DNA from: Amycolatopsis japonica
Lineage (GTDB): Bacteria > Actinomycetota > Actinomycetes > Mycobacteriales > Pseudonocardiaceae
Direction: 5' to 3'
Length of the DNA stretch: 64,000 nt
Assembly: GCF_000732925.1 (NCBI RefSeq)
Contig: NZ_CP008953.1
Span: 5,766,001 to 5,830,000, forward strand
Part shown: positions 30,105-39,130 of the stretch, one piece after another
Numbering within the stretch: the stretch's first letter is position 1
Layout of the letters: the number at the start of each line of letters is the position of its first letter
Program-made: the position numbers and the translations under genes
The notes under the pieces: generated by a model
The model's database searches: none
What the model saw: the letters and a program-made list of their open reading frames with translations, nothing else
Told to the model about the DNA's origin: nothing

Positions 30105-30787
30105 GCGTGCTCCCAGACCGCGACGTGATAGCCGACGCCGAACGGCGCGGCCGAGTAGAGGACCTCGGCGGTCCAGTCCCCGTCCGCCAGACCGGCGAGG
30201 ACCTGCCAGGGCGCGCGGCCACCGGCCCCGAGTTCGGCGGCCAAGGCGGGGTCGAGCGCGGCCAGTGCTCCCGTGTCGGCCTTGGCCAGGGCGTCGCGGA
30301 CCCCGGCGTCGAAACCCTCGGCGCGCGCGTCCTCACCTCCGGGGGAACGGGGGCCGTGCCTGCTCGAACCGTCGCCGAGCACGAGCACGGCGGGGTGGTC
30401 GCCCACCGCGCGGGCGAACTGTTCGCACTGGTCGAAGGGGGTGGCGGGATCCACGAGATGGACGCGGACCGATGACGCGCCGCCCTGCTCGCGAAGCCAG
30501 CCGGCGACGAGCGCGGGCAACGGCAGCTCGGTTTCGGGGGCCGTCACCCGGCTGAGTGAGACTCCGAGGTCGACGCCGAAACCGCGGAACGACCCGCTCG
30601 CGTGTTCCGGCACCTCGGGGGCGCCGGTGGCCGCGCCGATGACGACCCAGTCCGGCGAAGCACTGGTCAGGCGCCTCGCCGCGGCGAGGCAGGCTTCGCG
30701 CAGCTCGGCGCACTCGTCCGCCGCTCCGGCGGCCAGTTCGGGGATGAGCAGCGGGGGTTGCGGGAGCACGGCGACACGGCGGATCAC
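30101..30787 (-). CDS. Class III extradiol dioxygenase-like protein (Rv2728c position)
   Basis: A 228-residue protein with the fold signature of class III extradiol dioxygenase/MEMO-like proteins: AVLPQPPLLIPEL at the N-terminus, VVIGAATG, and VLVLGDGSSRHGPRSPGG. A complete non-haem iron site is not obvious, so enzyme activity is doubtful. Two in-frame GTG starts exist (30787, 30814); 30787 fits the family start. The stop overlaps miaA (ATGA). Its position equals that of Rv2728c in M. tuberculosis. Confidence 0.72.
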   Translation of the reverse strand: MIRRVAVLPQPPLLIPELAAGAADECAELREACLAAARRLTSASPDWVVIGAATGAPEVPEHASGSFRGFGVDLGVSLSRVTAPETELPLPALVAGWLREQGGASSVRVHLVDPATPFDQCEQFARAVGDHPAVLVLGDGSSRHGPRSPGGEDARAEGFDAGVRDALAKADTGALAALDPALAAELGAGGRAPWQVLAGLADGDWTAEVLYSAAPFGVGYHVAVWEHA

Positions 30788-30912
30788 GGCCGCCGACGTT
30801 ACCTTCCCCGCCACCTACCACCCGCAACCGACCGACACGGAGGGTCCTCCGGAAGTAGGATCACTGCCCTCTGGTGGTTCTTCCGGTTCCACGGTGGACG
30901 CTGAGCTGCTTG

Positions 30913-30999
30913 AATGCCGCAAGGGGTTGATGCCCCCGAAGCAAGACGGCAACGCATTACCCGGCCCCGCCGCTAGGCGGGGCGCCCGCGCCAGCGGGC
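30913..30999 (+). ncRNA. Structured 5' leader of the DUF349 gene (candidate cis-regulatory RNA)
   Basis: A GGGG/CCCC hairpin (30923-30926 with 30933-30936) sits inside a GCCG/CGGC stem (30916-30919 with 30947-30950). AATGC (30913-30917) can instead pair with GCATT (30954-30958), using some of the same bases. Two perfect hairpins follow: 30964-30971/30976-30983 (8 bp) and 30984-30989/30994-30999 (6 bp). The ribosome binding site AAGGAG follows about 12 bases later. TAGGAT at 30856-30861 could be the -10 box. It matches no riboswitch class I know. Confidence 0.5.
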
Positions 31000-31022
31000 G
31001 TACAGGCGATAAGGAGCCTGCG

Positions 31023-32336
31023 ATGGCCCAGGAGAACACGTCCACCGGTACCCCGGCACCGCACCCGGTACCGCACGCGCTCGGTGGCGGGCATCCCGCA
31101 CCCCCCGTGCCGCCCGCCGAGCCCAGCCCGTCCGCTTGGGGCAGGGTCGACGAAGAAGGAACGGTCTACGTCACCACGGCCGACGGCGAGCGCGCGGTCG
31201 GTGTCTGGCAGGCCGGGAGCCCGGACGAGGGTCTGCTCCACTACGCGCGCCGCTTCGACGACCTGCGCACCGAGGTCGAGCTGCTGGAGACCCGGCTGGA
31301 GTCCGGCGCCGGCGACCCCAAGCACGCGCTGGCGACGGCGACACAGCTGCGTGACGGCCTCGCCGAAGCCGCCGTCGTCGGCGACATCGCCGCGCTGAAC
31401 GGCCGCATCGAGCAGGTCATCGCCCACGCCGAGAAGGCGCTGGCCTCCGCCAAGCAGGAGCGCGAGGAGGCCCGCGCGGCCGCCGTCGTCCGCAAGCAGG
31501 CCCTCGCCGACGAGGCCGAGAAGCTCGCCGCCGAGTCGACGCAGTGGAAGGCCGCGGGCGACCGGCTGCGCGCGATCCTGGACGAGTGGAAGACCGTCAA
31601 GGGCGTCGACCGCAAGACCGACGACGAGCTGTGGAAGCGGTTCTCCAAGGCCCGTGAGGCGTTCAACCGCCGCCGTGGCTCGCATTTCGCCGAGCTCGAC
31701 AAGCAGCGCGCGGGAGCCAAGCACCGCAAGGAAGAGCTGATCGCCGAGGCCGAATCGCTCTCGGAGTCGTCGGACTGGGGCGAGACGGCGGGTCGCTACA
31801 AGGACCTGATGACCGAGTGGAAGGCCGCCGGCCGCGCCCCCAAGGACAGCGACGAGGCGCTCTGGCAGCGGTTCCGCGCCGCGCAGGACAAGTTCTTCGC
31901 CCGGCGGTCCGCGGTGTTCTCCGAGCGGGACGCCGAGTTCGCGACCAACGCGCAGCAGAAGGAAGAGCTCCTCGTCGAGGCCGAGAAGATCGACCCCGCC
32001 GCGAACCTGGAGGCGGCGAAGCAGCACATGCGCCGCATCCAGGACCAGTGGGACGAGATCGGCAAGGTCCCGCGCGAGCGCATCCGTGAGCTGGACGGGC
32101 GCCTGAAGGCCGTGCAGGACGCGATCAAGTCGGCCGAGGACAGCAAGTGGCGGCGGACCGACCCGGAGGCGCAGGCCAGGGCGGCGCAGTTCCGCGAGCG
32201 GGTCGAGCAGTTCGAGTCGCAGGCGGCGAAGGCCCGTGCGGCGGGCGACGAGCGGCGCGCGAAGAAGGCGGACGAGCAGGCCGCGCAGTGGCGTGAGTGG
32301 CTCGAGGCGGCGGAAGCGGCCATCGCGGACCGGTAG
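31023..32336 (+). CDS. DUF349 repeat coiled-coil protein (Rv2731-like)
   Basis: A 437-residue, highly charged helical protein. After a Pro-rich N-terminus (about 1-45) it carries DUF349 repeats, visible as recurring W-x8-K-x-D-ExLWxRF modules (WKTVKGVDRKTDDELWKRF; WKAAGRAPKDSDEALWQRF; WDEIGKVPRERIRELDGRL). The family's function is not established. M. tuberculosis has the homologous position Rv2731. The ATG at 31023 follows AAGGAG; codon use before it is unlike coding DNA. A family-A palindrome follows the stop. Confidence 0.85.
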   Translation: MAQENTSTGTPAPHPVPHALGGGHPAPPVPPAEPSPSAWGRVDEEGTVYVTTADGERAVGVWQAGSPDEGLLHYARRFDDLRTEVELLETRLESGAGDPKHALATATQLRDGLAEAAVVGDIAALNGRIEQVIAHAEKALASAKQEREEARAAAVVRKQALADEAEKLAAESTQWKAAGDRLRAILDEWKTVKGVDRKTDDELWKRFSKAREAFNRRRGSHFAELDKQRAGAKHRKEELIAEAESLSESSDWGETAGRYKDLMTEWKAAGRAPKDSDEALWQRFRAAQDKFFARRSAVFSERDAEFATNAQQKEELLVEAEKIDPAANLEAAKQHMRRIQDQWDEIGKVPRERIRELDGRLKAVQDAIKSAEDSKWRRTDPEAQARAAQFRERVEQFESQAAKARAAGDERRAKKADEQAAQWREWLEAAEAAIADR

Positions 32337-32355
32337 GTCTTCGGCGTCCTGTAGT

Positions 32356-32408
32356 GCCATGAAAGGTCCTTTCCTTGCAAATTTCGCAAGGAAAGGACCT
32401 TTCATGGC
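32356..32408. terminator. 23-bp-arm palindrome, family A (inverted copy)
   Basis: Arms 32356-32378 and 32386-32408, perfectly complementary, loop AAATTTC. It is 19 bases after the DUF349 gene stop. Its loop is the reverse complement of that at 9613-9667, so the same element stands in opposite orientation. Terminator; upstream of a secreted-protein gene. Confidence 0.75.
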
Positions 32409-32509
32409 GTTCGGGGGCGGGCGCGCGCGTCACTCCACTGTGGAGGGACGCCTAGCACCTTCGTGCGTATTCGGGCGCTCTCCGCGCTCAACCGTGGTCG
32501 ACTTCGATC

Positions 32510-32962
32510 ATGAACCAGACACTGATTCCCCCAGTACGCCGGGCGTTCGCCGCCCTGGCGATCAGTTGTGCTCTGGTGGCCGGGCTCGCCCCGGCCGCGT
32601 CGGCGACGGCCGCCCCGGCACCGGCCCCGGTCTCCGCCGAAGCGGGCAAGAAGAAGGTCAAACTCGACGCCTCGCTCAGCAAGAAGCAGGCGAAGGTCAA
32701 CGAAAAGGTCACCCTCAAGGGGACTCTGCAGGCTCAAGAAGGCGGCGATGCGGCCGACAGCCTCGAAGCGATCATCGTGCAGCAGCTTCAGGGCAGCGTG
32801 TGGGTGAACATCGCCGACACGACCTGCCGGCCCAACTCGACGTTCTCGCTGAAGCTGAGCTTCTCCTTCAGCGCGGTGATCACGCTCCGGGCCTACCACC
32901 CCGAAACGACGCTCTACGCGAGCGCGTACACGTCCAGCAACCTCACCCTGCGGGTCGGCTAG
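32510..32962 (+). CDS. Small secreted protein, Ig-like beta-rich
   Basis: A 150-residue exported protein. The signal peptide ends near ASA/TAAP (about 33); a Pro/Ala linker leads to a beta-rich domain (about 48-150) with Lys-rich KKKVKLDASLSKKQAKVNEKVTLKG, which resembles bacterial Ig-like folds. A single Cys remains. I recognise no family function. ATG at 32510. The 3' end overlaps the convergent gene by 4 bases. Confidence 0.7.
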   Translation: MNQTLIPPVRRAFAALAISCALVAGLAPAASATAAPAPAPVSAEAGKKKVKLDASLSKKQAKVNEKVTLKGTLQAQEGGDAADSLEAIIVQQLQGSVWVNIADTTCRPNSTFSLKLSFSFSAVITLRAYHPETTLYASAYTSSNLTLRVG

Positions 32963-33420
32963 CTGCGGGAGAAGGCCGCACGCATCCAGTAGATGGCCAG
33001 CGCGACGGTGGCGATCCAGGCGACGATCAGCCCGAAGCCCGGACCGCCACCGGCCGCGCCGGTCGCGTGCGAGGACTGCTGGGACCAGATCGCGAGCATC
33101 CCGTCGACGGAGGCGAACCAGCCGCCCGCGGCGCAGACCCAGGCCAGCCACCAGCGCCGGGTCACCAGTGCGACGGCGCCGACGAAGACCCCGATCCCGG
33201 TGGAGGTCGCGGCGAACAGCTGCGGGATCCCGCCGCCCCTGCCGAGCAGCACCTCCCAGCCGGCGTGCTCGCCGACCCAGGGCAGCAGCTGAGCGATCAG
33301 CAGCACGAACACCAGCACGGCGATGGAGAACCCGCGCCTGCCCAGCTCGATCGTCTTGGCCGCGCGCTCACCGACCTCGTCGATCTCGGCGGCGAGTTCG
33401 TCGATCTTCGGTTCGGTCAC
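32959..33420 (-). CDS. Four-helix membrane protein (Rv2732c position)
   Basis: A 153-residue inner-membrane protein with a short charged N-terminus (KIDELAAEIDEVGERAAKTIEL) and four hydrophobic helices. No motif identifies a function. The GTG at 33420 overlaps the miaB stop (GTGA), so it is probably co-translated with miaB; an in-frame GTG lies at 33429. M. tuberculosis has an equivalent membrane gene (Rv2732c) next to miaB. Confidence 0.75.
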   Translation of the reverse strand: MTEPKIDELAAEIDEVGERAAKTIELGRRGFSIAVLVFVLLIAQLLPWVGEHAGWEVLLGRGGGIPQLFAATSTGIGVFVGAVALVTRRWWLAWVCAAGGWFASVDGMLAIWSQQSSHATGAAGGGPGFGLIVAWIATVALAIYWMRAAFSRS

Positions 33421-34898
33421 AGTGCACACCCGCTCACCGGTTCCGGCGTGACGGCCGGGGCGCCGAAGCCCGGCAGGCCCAGCGTCACGCCGTTGGTCTT
33501 CGGCCGCAGCCCGGCCTCGGAGTTGTCCCCCGCCTTGGTGCGGCGGTGCGACAGCAGGTCGCCGTCGGCGACGAGGTGGTGCGGCGCGCCGTAGGTCACC
33601 ACGGTCTCGACGACGTCGCCCGGCCGCACCAGGCGGTCCACGAGCGGCCCCGTCGGCGTGAAGTGGACGAGCCTGCCGTCACGGGCGCGGCCGCTCATAC
33701 GCTGCGTCTCGGTGTCCTTGCGGCCCTCACCGGAGGCCACCAGCAGCTCGACCCTCCGTCCGATGATCTTCTTGTTCTCGTCCCAGGAGATGTCGTTCTG
33801 CAGTTTCACGAGCCGCTCGTAGCGCTCTTGCACGACCTCCTTCGGCAGCTGCCCGTCCATCTCGGCGGCGGGCGTGCCCGGCCGGATCGAGTACTGGAAG
33901 GTGAACGCGCTGGAGAACCGCGCCTGCGCGACGACGTCGAGCGTCGCCTGGAAGTCTTCCTCGGTCTCGCCGGGGAAGCCGACGATGATGTCGGTGGTGA
34001 TCGCGGCGTCGGGCATGGACTCGCGCACGCGATCGAGGAGCTTGAGGTACCGCGCCGAACGGTAGGACCGCTTCATCTCGCGCAGGACCCGGTCCGAACC
34101 GGACTGCAGCGGCATGTGCAGCTGGTGGCACACGTTCGGCGTCTCGGCCATCGCGTCGATGACGTCCTCGGTGAACGCCGCCGGATGCGGCGAGGTGAAC
34201 CGGACCCGCTCCAGCCCGTCCACCGAACCGCAGGCGCGCAGCAGCTTCCCGAACGCGAGCCGGTCGCCGAATTCGACGCCGTAGGAGTTCACGTTCTGGC
34301 CGAGCAGGGTCACTTCCAGCACGCCTTCGGCGACGAGCGCCTCGACCTCGGCCAGGATCTCGCCGGGACGGCGGTCGCGTTCCTTGCCGCGCAGCGCCGG
34401 GACGATGCAGAACGTGCAGGTGTTGTTGCAGCCCACCGAAATCGACACCCAGCCCGCGTACGCCGAGTCGCGCTTCGCCGGGAGCGTCGAAGGGAAGGTC
34501 TCGAGCGATTCGAGGATCTCGACCTCGGCCTCGGCGTTGTGCCGCGCGCGCTCCAGCAGCGTCGGCAGCGAGCCGATGTTGTGCGTGCCGAAGACGACGT
34601 CCACCCAGGGCGCGCGCTTGACGATCTCGCCGCGGTCCTTCTGCGCGAGGCAGCCCCCGACGGCGATCTGCATGTCCGGCTTCGCGGTCTTCTGCGGGCG
34701 CAGATGACCGAGGGTGCCGTACAGCTTGTTGTCCGCGTTCTCCCGCACCGCGCAGGTGTTGAACACGATCAGGTCGGGTGTGGCCTCGCCGTCACCCGGA
34801 ACGTAGCCGGCGTCCTCGAGCTGCCCGGCAAGACGTTCGGAGTCATGCACGTTCATCTGGCAGCCGAAGGTGCGGATCTGGTAAGTGCGCGCGCTCAT
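33417..34898 (-). CDS. miaB: tRNA-2-methylthio-N6-dimethylallyladenosine synthase
   Basis: A 493-residue radical-SAM methylthiotransferase that adds the methylthio group to i6A37 of tRNA. The N-terminal UPF0004 domain holds three Cys for the auxiliary cluster (RTFGCQMN, NTCAVREN, GGCLAQ). The radical-SAM motif is GCNNTCTFC near 171-179; the C-terminal TRAM domain follows about residue 385. ATG at 34898. It extends past the TRAM domain by about 45 residues, a Pro/Gly tail without a motif. Works after MiaA. Confidence 0.96.
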   Translation of the reverse strand: MSARTYQIRTFGCQMNVHDSERLAGQLEDAGYVPGDGEATPDLIVFNTCAVRENADNKLYGTLGHLRPQKTAKPDMQIAVGGCLAQKDRGEIVKRAPWVDVVFGTHNIGSLPTLLERARHNAEAEVEILESLETFPSTLPAKRDSAYAGWVSISVGCNNTCTFCIVPALRGKERDRRPGEILAEVEALVAEGVLEVTLLGQNVNSYGVEFGDRLAFGKLLRACGSVDGLERVRFTSPHPAAFTEDVIDAMAETPNVCHQLHMPLQSGSDRVLREMKRSYRSARYLKLLDRVRESMPDAAITTDIIVGFPGETEEDFQATLDVVAQARFSSAFTFQYSIRPGTPAAEMDGQLPKEVVQERYERLVKLQNDISWDENKKIIGRRVELLVASGEGRKDTETQRMSGRARDGRLVHFTPTGPLVDRLVRPGDVVETVVTYGAPHHLVADGDLLSHRRTKAGDNSEAGLRPKTNGVTLGLPGFGAPAVTPEPVSGCAL

Positions 34899-34947
34899 CT
34901 CGCCTTCGAGGGTACGCGGGCGGGGTTCCATGGCACGATCGACCCTC

Positions 34948-35862
34948 ATGAGGAGACCAGGGGTGCTGGCGGCGGTGATCGCCGTGGTCTGTGCCCTGGT
35001 CACCGGGTGCGGACCCGATCTGTCCGGGACGAAGGTGCGGATCGCGGCGGGGCTCAACGGCGGCGTCTACGACAAACTGGCCGAGGCGCTGGCCGACGCG
35101 TGGGCCGCTCAGCTGGACACCGAGCGGCCCGAGATCCAGGAGACGCACGGCTCCCCGGACAACGTCGACCGGGTGCGCGCGGGGAAGGCCGACGTCGCGT
35201 TCGTGGCCGCCGACGTCGCCGCCGCCGACAAGAGCGCCGGCCTGGCCGCGCTGGCCCGCGTGCACGACGACTACCTGCACGTCATCGTGCGGGCCGACTC
35301 GTCGATCAAGTCGTTCGCGCAGTTGCGCGGCCGCAAGGTCGCGATCGGCTCGCCGGACTCGGGGGTCGAGTTCCTGTCGAAGCAGTTGCTGAAGGCGTCC
35401 GGGCTGACCGGCGCGATCGACCGGCGCAACCTCGGCCTTCCCGAGGCGCTGCCCGCGCTGGAGAACCGGCAGATCGACGCCGTCATCTGGTCGGGTGGCC
35501 TTCCAACGCCGTCGATCACCGAGAAGGTGCACACGGTCGGCCTGCGGCTGCTCGACATCACCGACCTCGCGGACGCGCTGCGCGCCACCAGCCCGGTGTA
35601 CCGGACCGCGACCATCCCGGTGACCGCCTACAACCTGCCGTCGCCGGTGACCACGCTCGTGCTGCCGAACTTCCTGGTGGTGCCCACGTCGATGCGGGAC
35701 GACGTCGCCGAGGCGCTGGTACGCGGGCTGTTCGACGCGCGGGACCAGCTGGTCAAGGCGGCGGGCGCGGCGTTGTCGATCGACGTCCACCCCGCCATCG
35801 AGACCGCTCCCCTGCCGCTGCATCCGGGGGCGCTGCGCTACTTCCGGTCACTCAAGGACTAG
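34948..35862 (+). CDS. TAXI family solute-binding lipoprotein
   Basis: A 304-residue periplasmic-binding-protein-like lipoprotein. The signal ends in the lipobox LVTGC (Cys about 21). IAAGLNGGVYDKLAEALADAW and the DVAFVAADVA strand fit the TAXI family of TRAP solute receptors. No TRAP membrane subunits are nearby, so it is an orphan. It converges with the histidine kinase gene (11-base overlap); such a pair could sense a ligand together, as TctC and TctDE do, but this is inference. An in-frame ATG at 34930 is an alternative start. Confidence 0.82.
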   Translation: MRRPGVLAAVIAVVCALVTGCGPDLSGTKVRIAAGLNGGVYDKLAEALADAWAAQLDTERPEIQETHGSPDNVDRVRAGKADVAFVAADVAAADKSAGLAALARVHDDYLHVIVRADSSIKSFAQLRGRKVAIGSPDSGVEFLSKQLLKASGLTGAIDRRNLGLPEALPALENRQIDAVIWSGGLPTPSITEKVHTVGLRLLDITDLADALRATSPVYRTATIPVTAYNLPSPVTTLVLPNFLVVPTSMRDDVAEALVRGLFDARDQLVKAAGAALSIDVHPAIETAPLPLHPGALRYFRSLKD

Positions 35863-37258
35863 CACCGTTCAAGGGCAGGGTCACCGTCACCTGCAGACCG
35901 CCGCCTTCGGGTGAACCGAGCCGCAGCGAACCGTCCGATCTGGCCAGGATCTCGGTGACGATCGCCAGGCCGAGGCCGGAGCCGGGCACGTTCTGATGCG
36001 CGGTACTGCGCCAGAACCGGTCCGCCGCGCGGTCCAGTTCGTCGTCGCGCAGGCCGGGGCCGTGGTCGCGGACGGCGATGTCCACCTTCCCGTCCGCGGT
36101 GGTGACGTCGACCCGCACCTCGGTCCCCGGCTCGGTGAACTTGAGCGCGTTGTCCAGCAGCGCGTCGAGGACCACTTCGAGGCCGCGCGCGGGCGTGAGC
36201 ACCCTCAGCCCGCCGCCCAGCCCGGACGCGACCAGGGTGATGTCGCGTGCCGCGCCGACGACGGTCCAGTCGGCGACCCGGGCGCCCACCATCTCGTCGA
36301 GGCCGACCGGCACCAGTTCGCCGCCCGAGGATTCGGCCCTGGCCAGTGAAAGGAGCTCGTCGAGGATCTGGTTGAGCCGTCGCGCGTCGACGAGGGCGGC
36401 TTCGAGATCGGCCGCGGCCAGGTCGTCGTCGACGTGCCCGTCGAGGTTGCCGAGCCGGATCTTCAACGCGGTCAGTGGGTTCCGCAGCTGGTGGGAGGCG
36501 TCGGCGACGAACGCGCGCTGCGCGGAGAGAGCCTCGTCGACGCTGGCGGCCATCCGGTCGAAGGAGCGTTCGAGCTGCCGCAGTTCCGGCGGACCGCCCG
36601 TCTCCCCCACCCGTTTGACCTCGCGGCCGCTGACCACGGAGGCGACCAGTTCGCCGGTGGCGTCGTCCAGCCGGCGGACCGGGCGCAGGATCCAGCGCAC
36701 CACCGGCACCGCGACCAGCAACGCGAGCCCGAACGCCAGCACCGCGCCCGCCGCGATGAGCAGCCACCACCACAGCAGCGCGGTGCGGGCCTTGTCCGTC
36801 GAGGAGACGGTGATCACCGCGCCCCGCACCTCGCCGTCGATCAGGATCGGCTCGGCCAGCACCAGCGGCTCGGTGGACCACGGCAGCAGCAGCGGACCGG
36901 GTTCCGAACGCCGCCCGGCCAGCGCCTGCTGCAGATGCGAGGCGATGACGGGGTCCTTGAGGTCGATCCCGGCCGTCTCGCCCGGCCCTCCGGCGACGGA
37001 TTCGCCGTCCTGGTCGACGATCGCCACCGGCACCCCGTAGACCTCGGTGTAGCGGCGGAGTTCGTCCTCGATCAGGTCCGGCCGGTTCTCCACCAGCGGG
37101 CGCTGGGCCAGCGACGCGAACCGGGAGGTGTCGGTGAGCCGGTCGAGGAAGAGGTCGAGCTGCGCACTGGCCGCCACGCTGAGCGAGAGCGGGATGCCGA
37201 GGCCGAACACGAGCGCCGCGACCAGCGTCAGCACGATCGCCTGGAGCCGGACGCGCAC
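35852..37258 (-). CDS. Two-component sensor histidine kinase
   Basis: A 468-residue membrane kinase with helices at about 8-30 and 160-186, and an extracytoplasmic sensor domain (about 31-158) between. A HAMP linker (about 187-245) leads to the H-box ADASHQLRNPLTALK with His256. Next come the N-box DNALKF, the G1 box DHGPGL and G2 box GSGLGLAIV. ATG at 37258. The response regulator gene lies 4 bases upstream. TctE-like; probable signal is an extracellular solute. Confidence 0.92.
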   Translation of the reverse strand: MRVRLQAIVLTLVAALVFGLGIPLSLSVAASAQLDLFLDRLTDTSRFASLAQRPLVENRPDLIEDELRRYTEVYGVPVAIVDQDGESVAGGPGETAGIDLKDPVIASHLQQALAGRRSEPGPLLLPWSTEPLVLAEPILIDGEVRGAVITVSSTDKARTALLWWWLLIAAGAVLAFGLALLVAVPVVRWILRPVRRLDDATGELVASVVSGREVKRVGETGGPPELRQLERSFDRMAASVDEALSAQRAFVADASHQLRNPLTALKIRLGNLDGHVDDDLAAADLEAALVDARRLNQILDELLSLARAESSGGELVPVGLDEMVGARVADWTVVGAARDITLVASGLGGGLRVLTPARGLEVVLDALLDNALKFTEPGTEVRVDVTTADGKVDIAVRDHGPGLRDDELDRAADRFWRSTAHQNVPGSGLGLAIVTEILARSDGSLRLGSPEGGGLQVTVTLPLNGASP

Positions 37259-37262
37259 CGGC

Positions 37263-37952
37263 TCAGCCCTCCTCGGCAGGGCCGTAGGCGCCGCCGAGGC
37301 GGTACCCGACGCCGCGGACGGTCTCGATCAGCGCGGGCCTGCCGAGTTTGGTCCGCAGGGTGGCGACGTGGACGTCGAGCGACCGGCTCTCCGCGGGACC
37401 ACGATGGCCCCAGACCTCGTTCAGCACGTGGTCACGGGCGCAGACCGCGCCACGGGCCGTGACCACCAGCGCGAGCACCTGGAATTCCTTACGGGACAAC
37501 GAAACCGGCTGTCCGTCGACCTGCACCTCATGGCGCCCGATATCGACGGAGACATCACCCGCCCGGATGACGCCCGCCGGTTCGGGCGCGGCGGGCCGCT
37601 CCCCGCGGCGACGGCGCACGGCCTCGACGCGGGCGACCAGCTCGTCGACGTCGTAGGGCTTCACCAGATAGTCGTCGGCGCCGGACCGCAAACCCTGGAT
37701 CCGGTCGTCGACCTCGCCCCGCGCCGAAACGACGATCACCGCGACGTCGCTGACCGCGCGGATCCGGCGGCACAGCACGATCCCGTCGATATCGGGGAGC
37801 CCCAGGTCGAGCAGCACGACGTCGACCTCGTGCACCAGATCGAGCACCCCAGCGCCGGAGGCCAGGCGTTTGATCGTCAGGCCGCGCCGGGTCAGCGCGG
37901 GCGTCAAGGCACCCGCGACCCGGTCGTCGTCCTCCACCAGCAGTACCCGCAC
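37263..37952 (-). CDS. OmpR/TctD-family response regulator
   Basis: A 229-residue regulator. The receiver domain (about 1-115) has the acidic pocket (Glu7, Asp8), phospho-acceptor Asp49 and the Lys of DDYLVKPYD. The C-terminal winged helix (about 130-225) contains LSRKEFQVLALVV and ESRSLDVHVATLRTKLG, the trans-activation segments of OmpR proteins. The GTG at 37952 follows AAAGGGA. It is the first gene of an operon with the histidine kinase. Confidence 0.93.
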   Translation of the reverse strand: MRVLLVEDDDRVAGALTPALTRRGLTIKRLASGAGVLDLVHEVDVVLLDLGLPDIDGIVLCRRIRAVSDVAVIVVSARGEVDDRIQGLRSGADDYLVKPYDVDELVARVEAVRRRRGERPAAPEPAGVIRAGDVSVDIGRHEVQVDGQPVSLSRKEFQVLALVVTARGAVCARDHVLNEVWGHRGPAESRSLDVHVATLRTKLGRPALIETVRGVGYRLGGAYGPAEEG

Positions 37953-38322
37953 CCGTGTTTCCCTTTCACGCCGTCCCCGCACCGCGACGACTTGAGGAAC
38001 GACTCTATGGGGTGAGTCACCACTCGCGCTGCCCGTACCGCTGGGCCGGATGGCCCTGTGAGGGACCCGCTGCACGCGGTAATGGTCACGATGCGTCACA
38101 GATCTTGTGTGACCCCGGTTACGGGATACCCCCGGCTTGTCTAGGCTGATCAGCGCCGGACGGCGGCGGATCGGGCCGTCCGGTGGCTTGAGAACGATAC
38201 GGACTTGAAACCCTAAGTATTGGTCAAGCCGTCTTTACAAGCGGTCCGACGGGAGTAGGTTTCCGCCATCGCGTGGTGCCTGACCCCGCAGTCCCCTGCA
38301 AACGAACGCTCCTGGAGGCCAG
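37953..38322. promoter_or_regulatory. Control region between the response regulator and gluA
   Basis: This 370-bp gene-free stretch holds a dyad GTCACA-N7-TGTGAC at 38095-38113, with GGTAA and TTACG-type flanks around it. It has the half-sites of a Crp box but turned outward, so its protein is unknown. AT-richer sequence at 38185-38250 probably contains the glu promoter; no hexamer pair stands out. A GGAGG precedes the gluA ATG. Confidence 0.35.
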
Positions 38323-39075
38323 ATGACCGCGGAGGTGGCGGCGCCGATGATCAAGGCGGCCGCCGTGAACAAGTACTTCGGCGACCTGCACGTGCTCAAG
38401 GAGATCAACCTCGAGGTGCCGCGTGGGCAGGTCGTGGTCGTGCTCGGGCCGTCCGGGTCTGGCAAGTCGACGCTGTGCCGGGCGATCAACCGGCTGGAAC
38501 CCATCAACTCCGGCGAGATCGCGGTGGACGGTGTTCCGCTGCCCGCCGAAGGGAAGGCGCTGGCCGCGCTGCGCGCCGACGTCGGCATGGTGTTCCAGTC
38601 GTTCAACCTGTTCGCGCACAAGACGATCGTCGAGAACGTCATGCTCGCGCCGATGAAGGTCCGCAAGGTCAACTCGGCCGAGGCCCGCAAGACCGCGATG
38701 GACCTGCTCGAACGTGTCGGCATCGCCAACCAGGCCGACAAGTACCCCGCCCAGCTTTCCGGCGGGCAGCAGCAGCGTGTGGCGATCGCCCGCGCGCTGG
38801 CCATGCGCCCCAAGGTGATGCTGTTCGACGAGCCGACCTCGGCGCTGGACCCGGAGATGGTCCAGGAGGTCCTCGACGTGATGACCACGCTCGCCAAGGA
38901 CGGGATGACGATGCTCGTCGTCACCCACGAGATGGGCTTCGCGCGGCGCGCGGCGAACCGGGTGGTGTTCATGTCCGACGGCGAGATCGTCGAGGACTCC
39001 ACCCCGGACGACTTCTTCACCAAGCCGAAGACGGATCGCGCCAAGGACTTCCTCGGCAAGATCCTGACCCACTAA
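38323..39075 (+). CDS. gluA: Glutamate ABC transporter ATP-binding protein
   Basis: A 250-residue polar amino acid ABC ATPase. Walker A is GPSGSGKST at about 43-51, the signature LSGGQQQR at about 146-153 and Walker B VMLFDEPTSALDP, followed by the switch His in VVTHEMGFA. The ATG at 38323 follows GGAGG. First of four genes gluABCD in the order known from Corynebacterium glutamicum; it drives import of glutamate through GluC-GluD. Confidence 0.95.
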   Translation: MTAEVAAPMIKAAAVNKYFGDLHVLKEINLEVPRGQVVVVLGPSGSGKSTLCRAINRLEPINSGEIAVDGVPLPAEGKALAALRADVGMVFQSFNLFAHKTIVENVMLAPMKVRKVNSAEARKTAMDLLERVGIANQADKYPAQLSGGQQQRVAIARALAMRPKVMLFDEPTSALDPEMVQEVLDVMTTLAKDGMTMLVVTHEMGFARRAANRVVFMSDGEIVEDSTPDDFFTKPKTDRAKDFLGKILTH

Positions 39076-39130
39076 GCGTTTCCGCGGCGCGGGCTCGTGC
39101 CGCATCACGGAAGAAACAGGAGAGGTTCAC

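Noticed and set aside
30916..30958. Resemblance of the DUF349 leader to the guanidine-III riboswitch (shared CAAGACGGC)
   Set aside because: Only this short string is shared; the pseudoknot and remaining conserved bases of that class are absent.
38095..38113. Crp box before gluA
   Set aside because: The half-sites point outward (GTCACA-N7-TGTGAC) instead of TGTGA-N6-TCACA, so it was kept only as an unassigned dyad.
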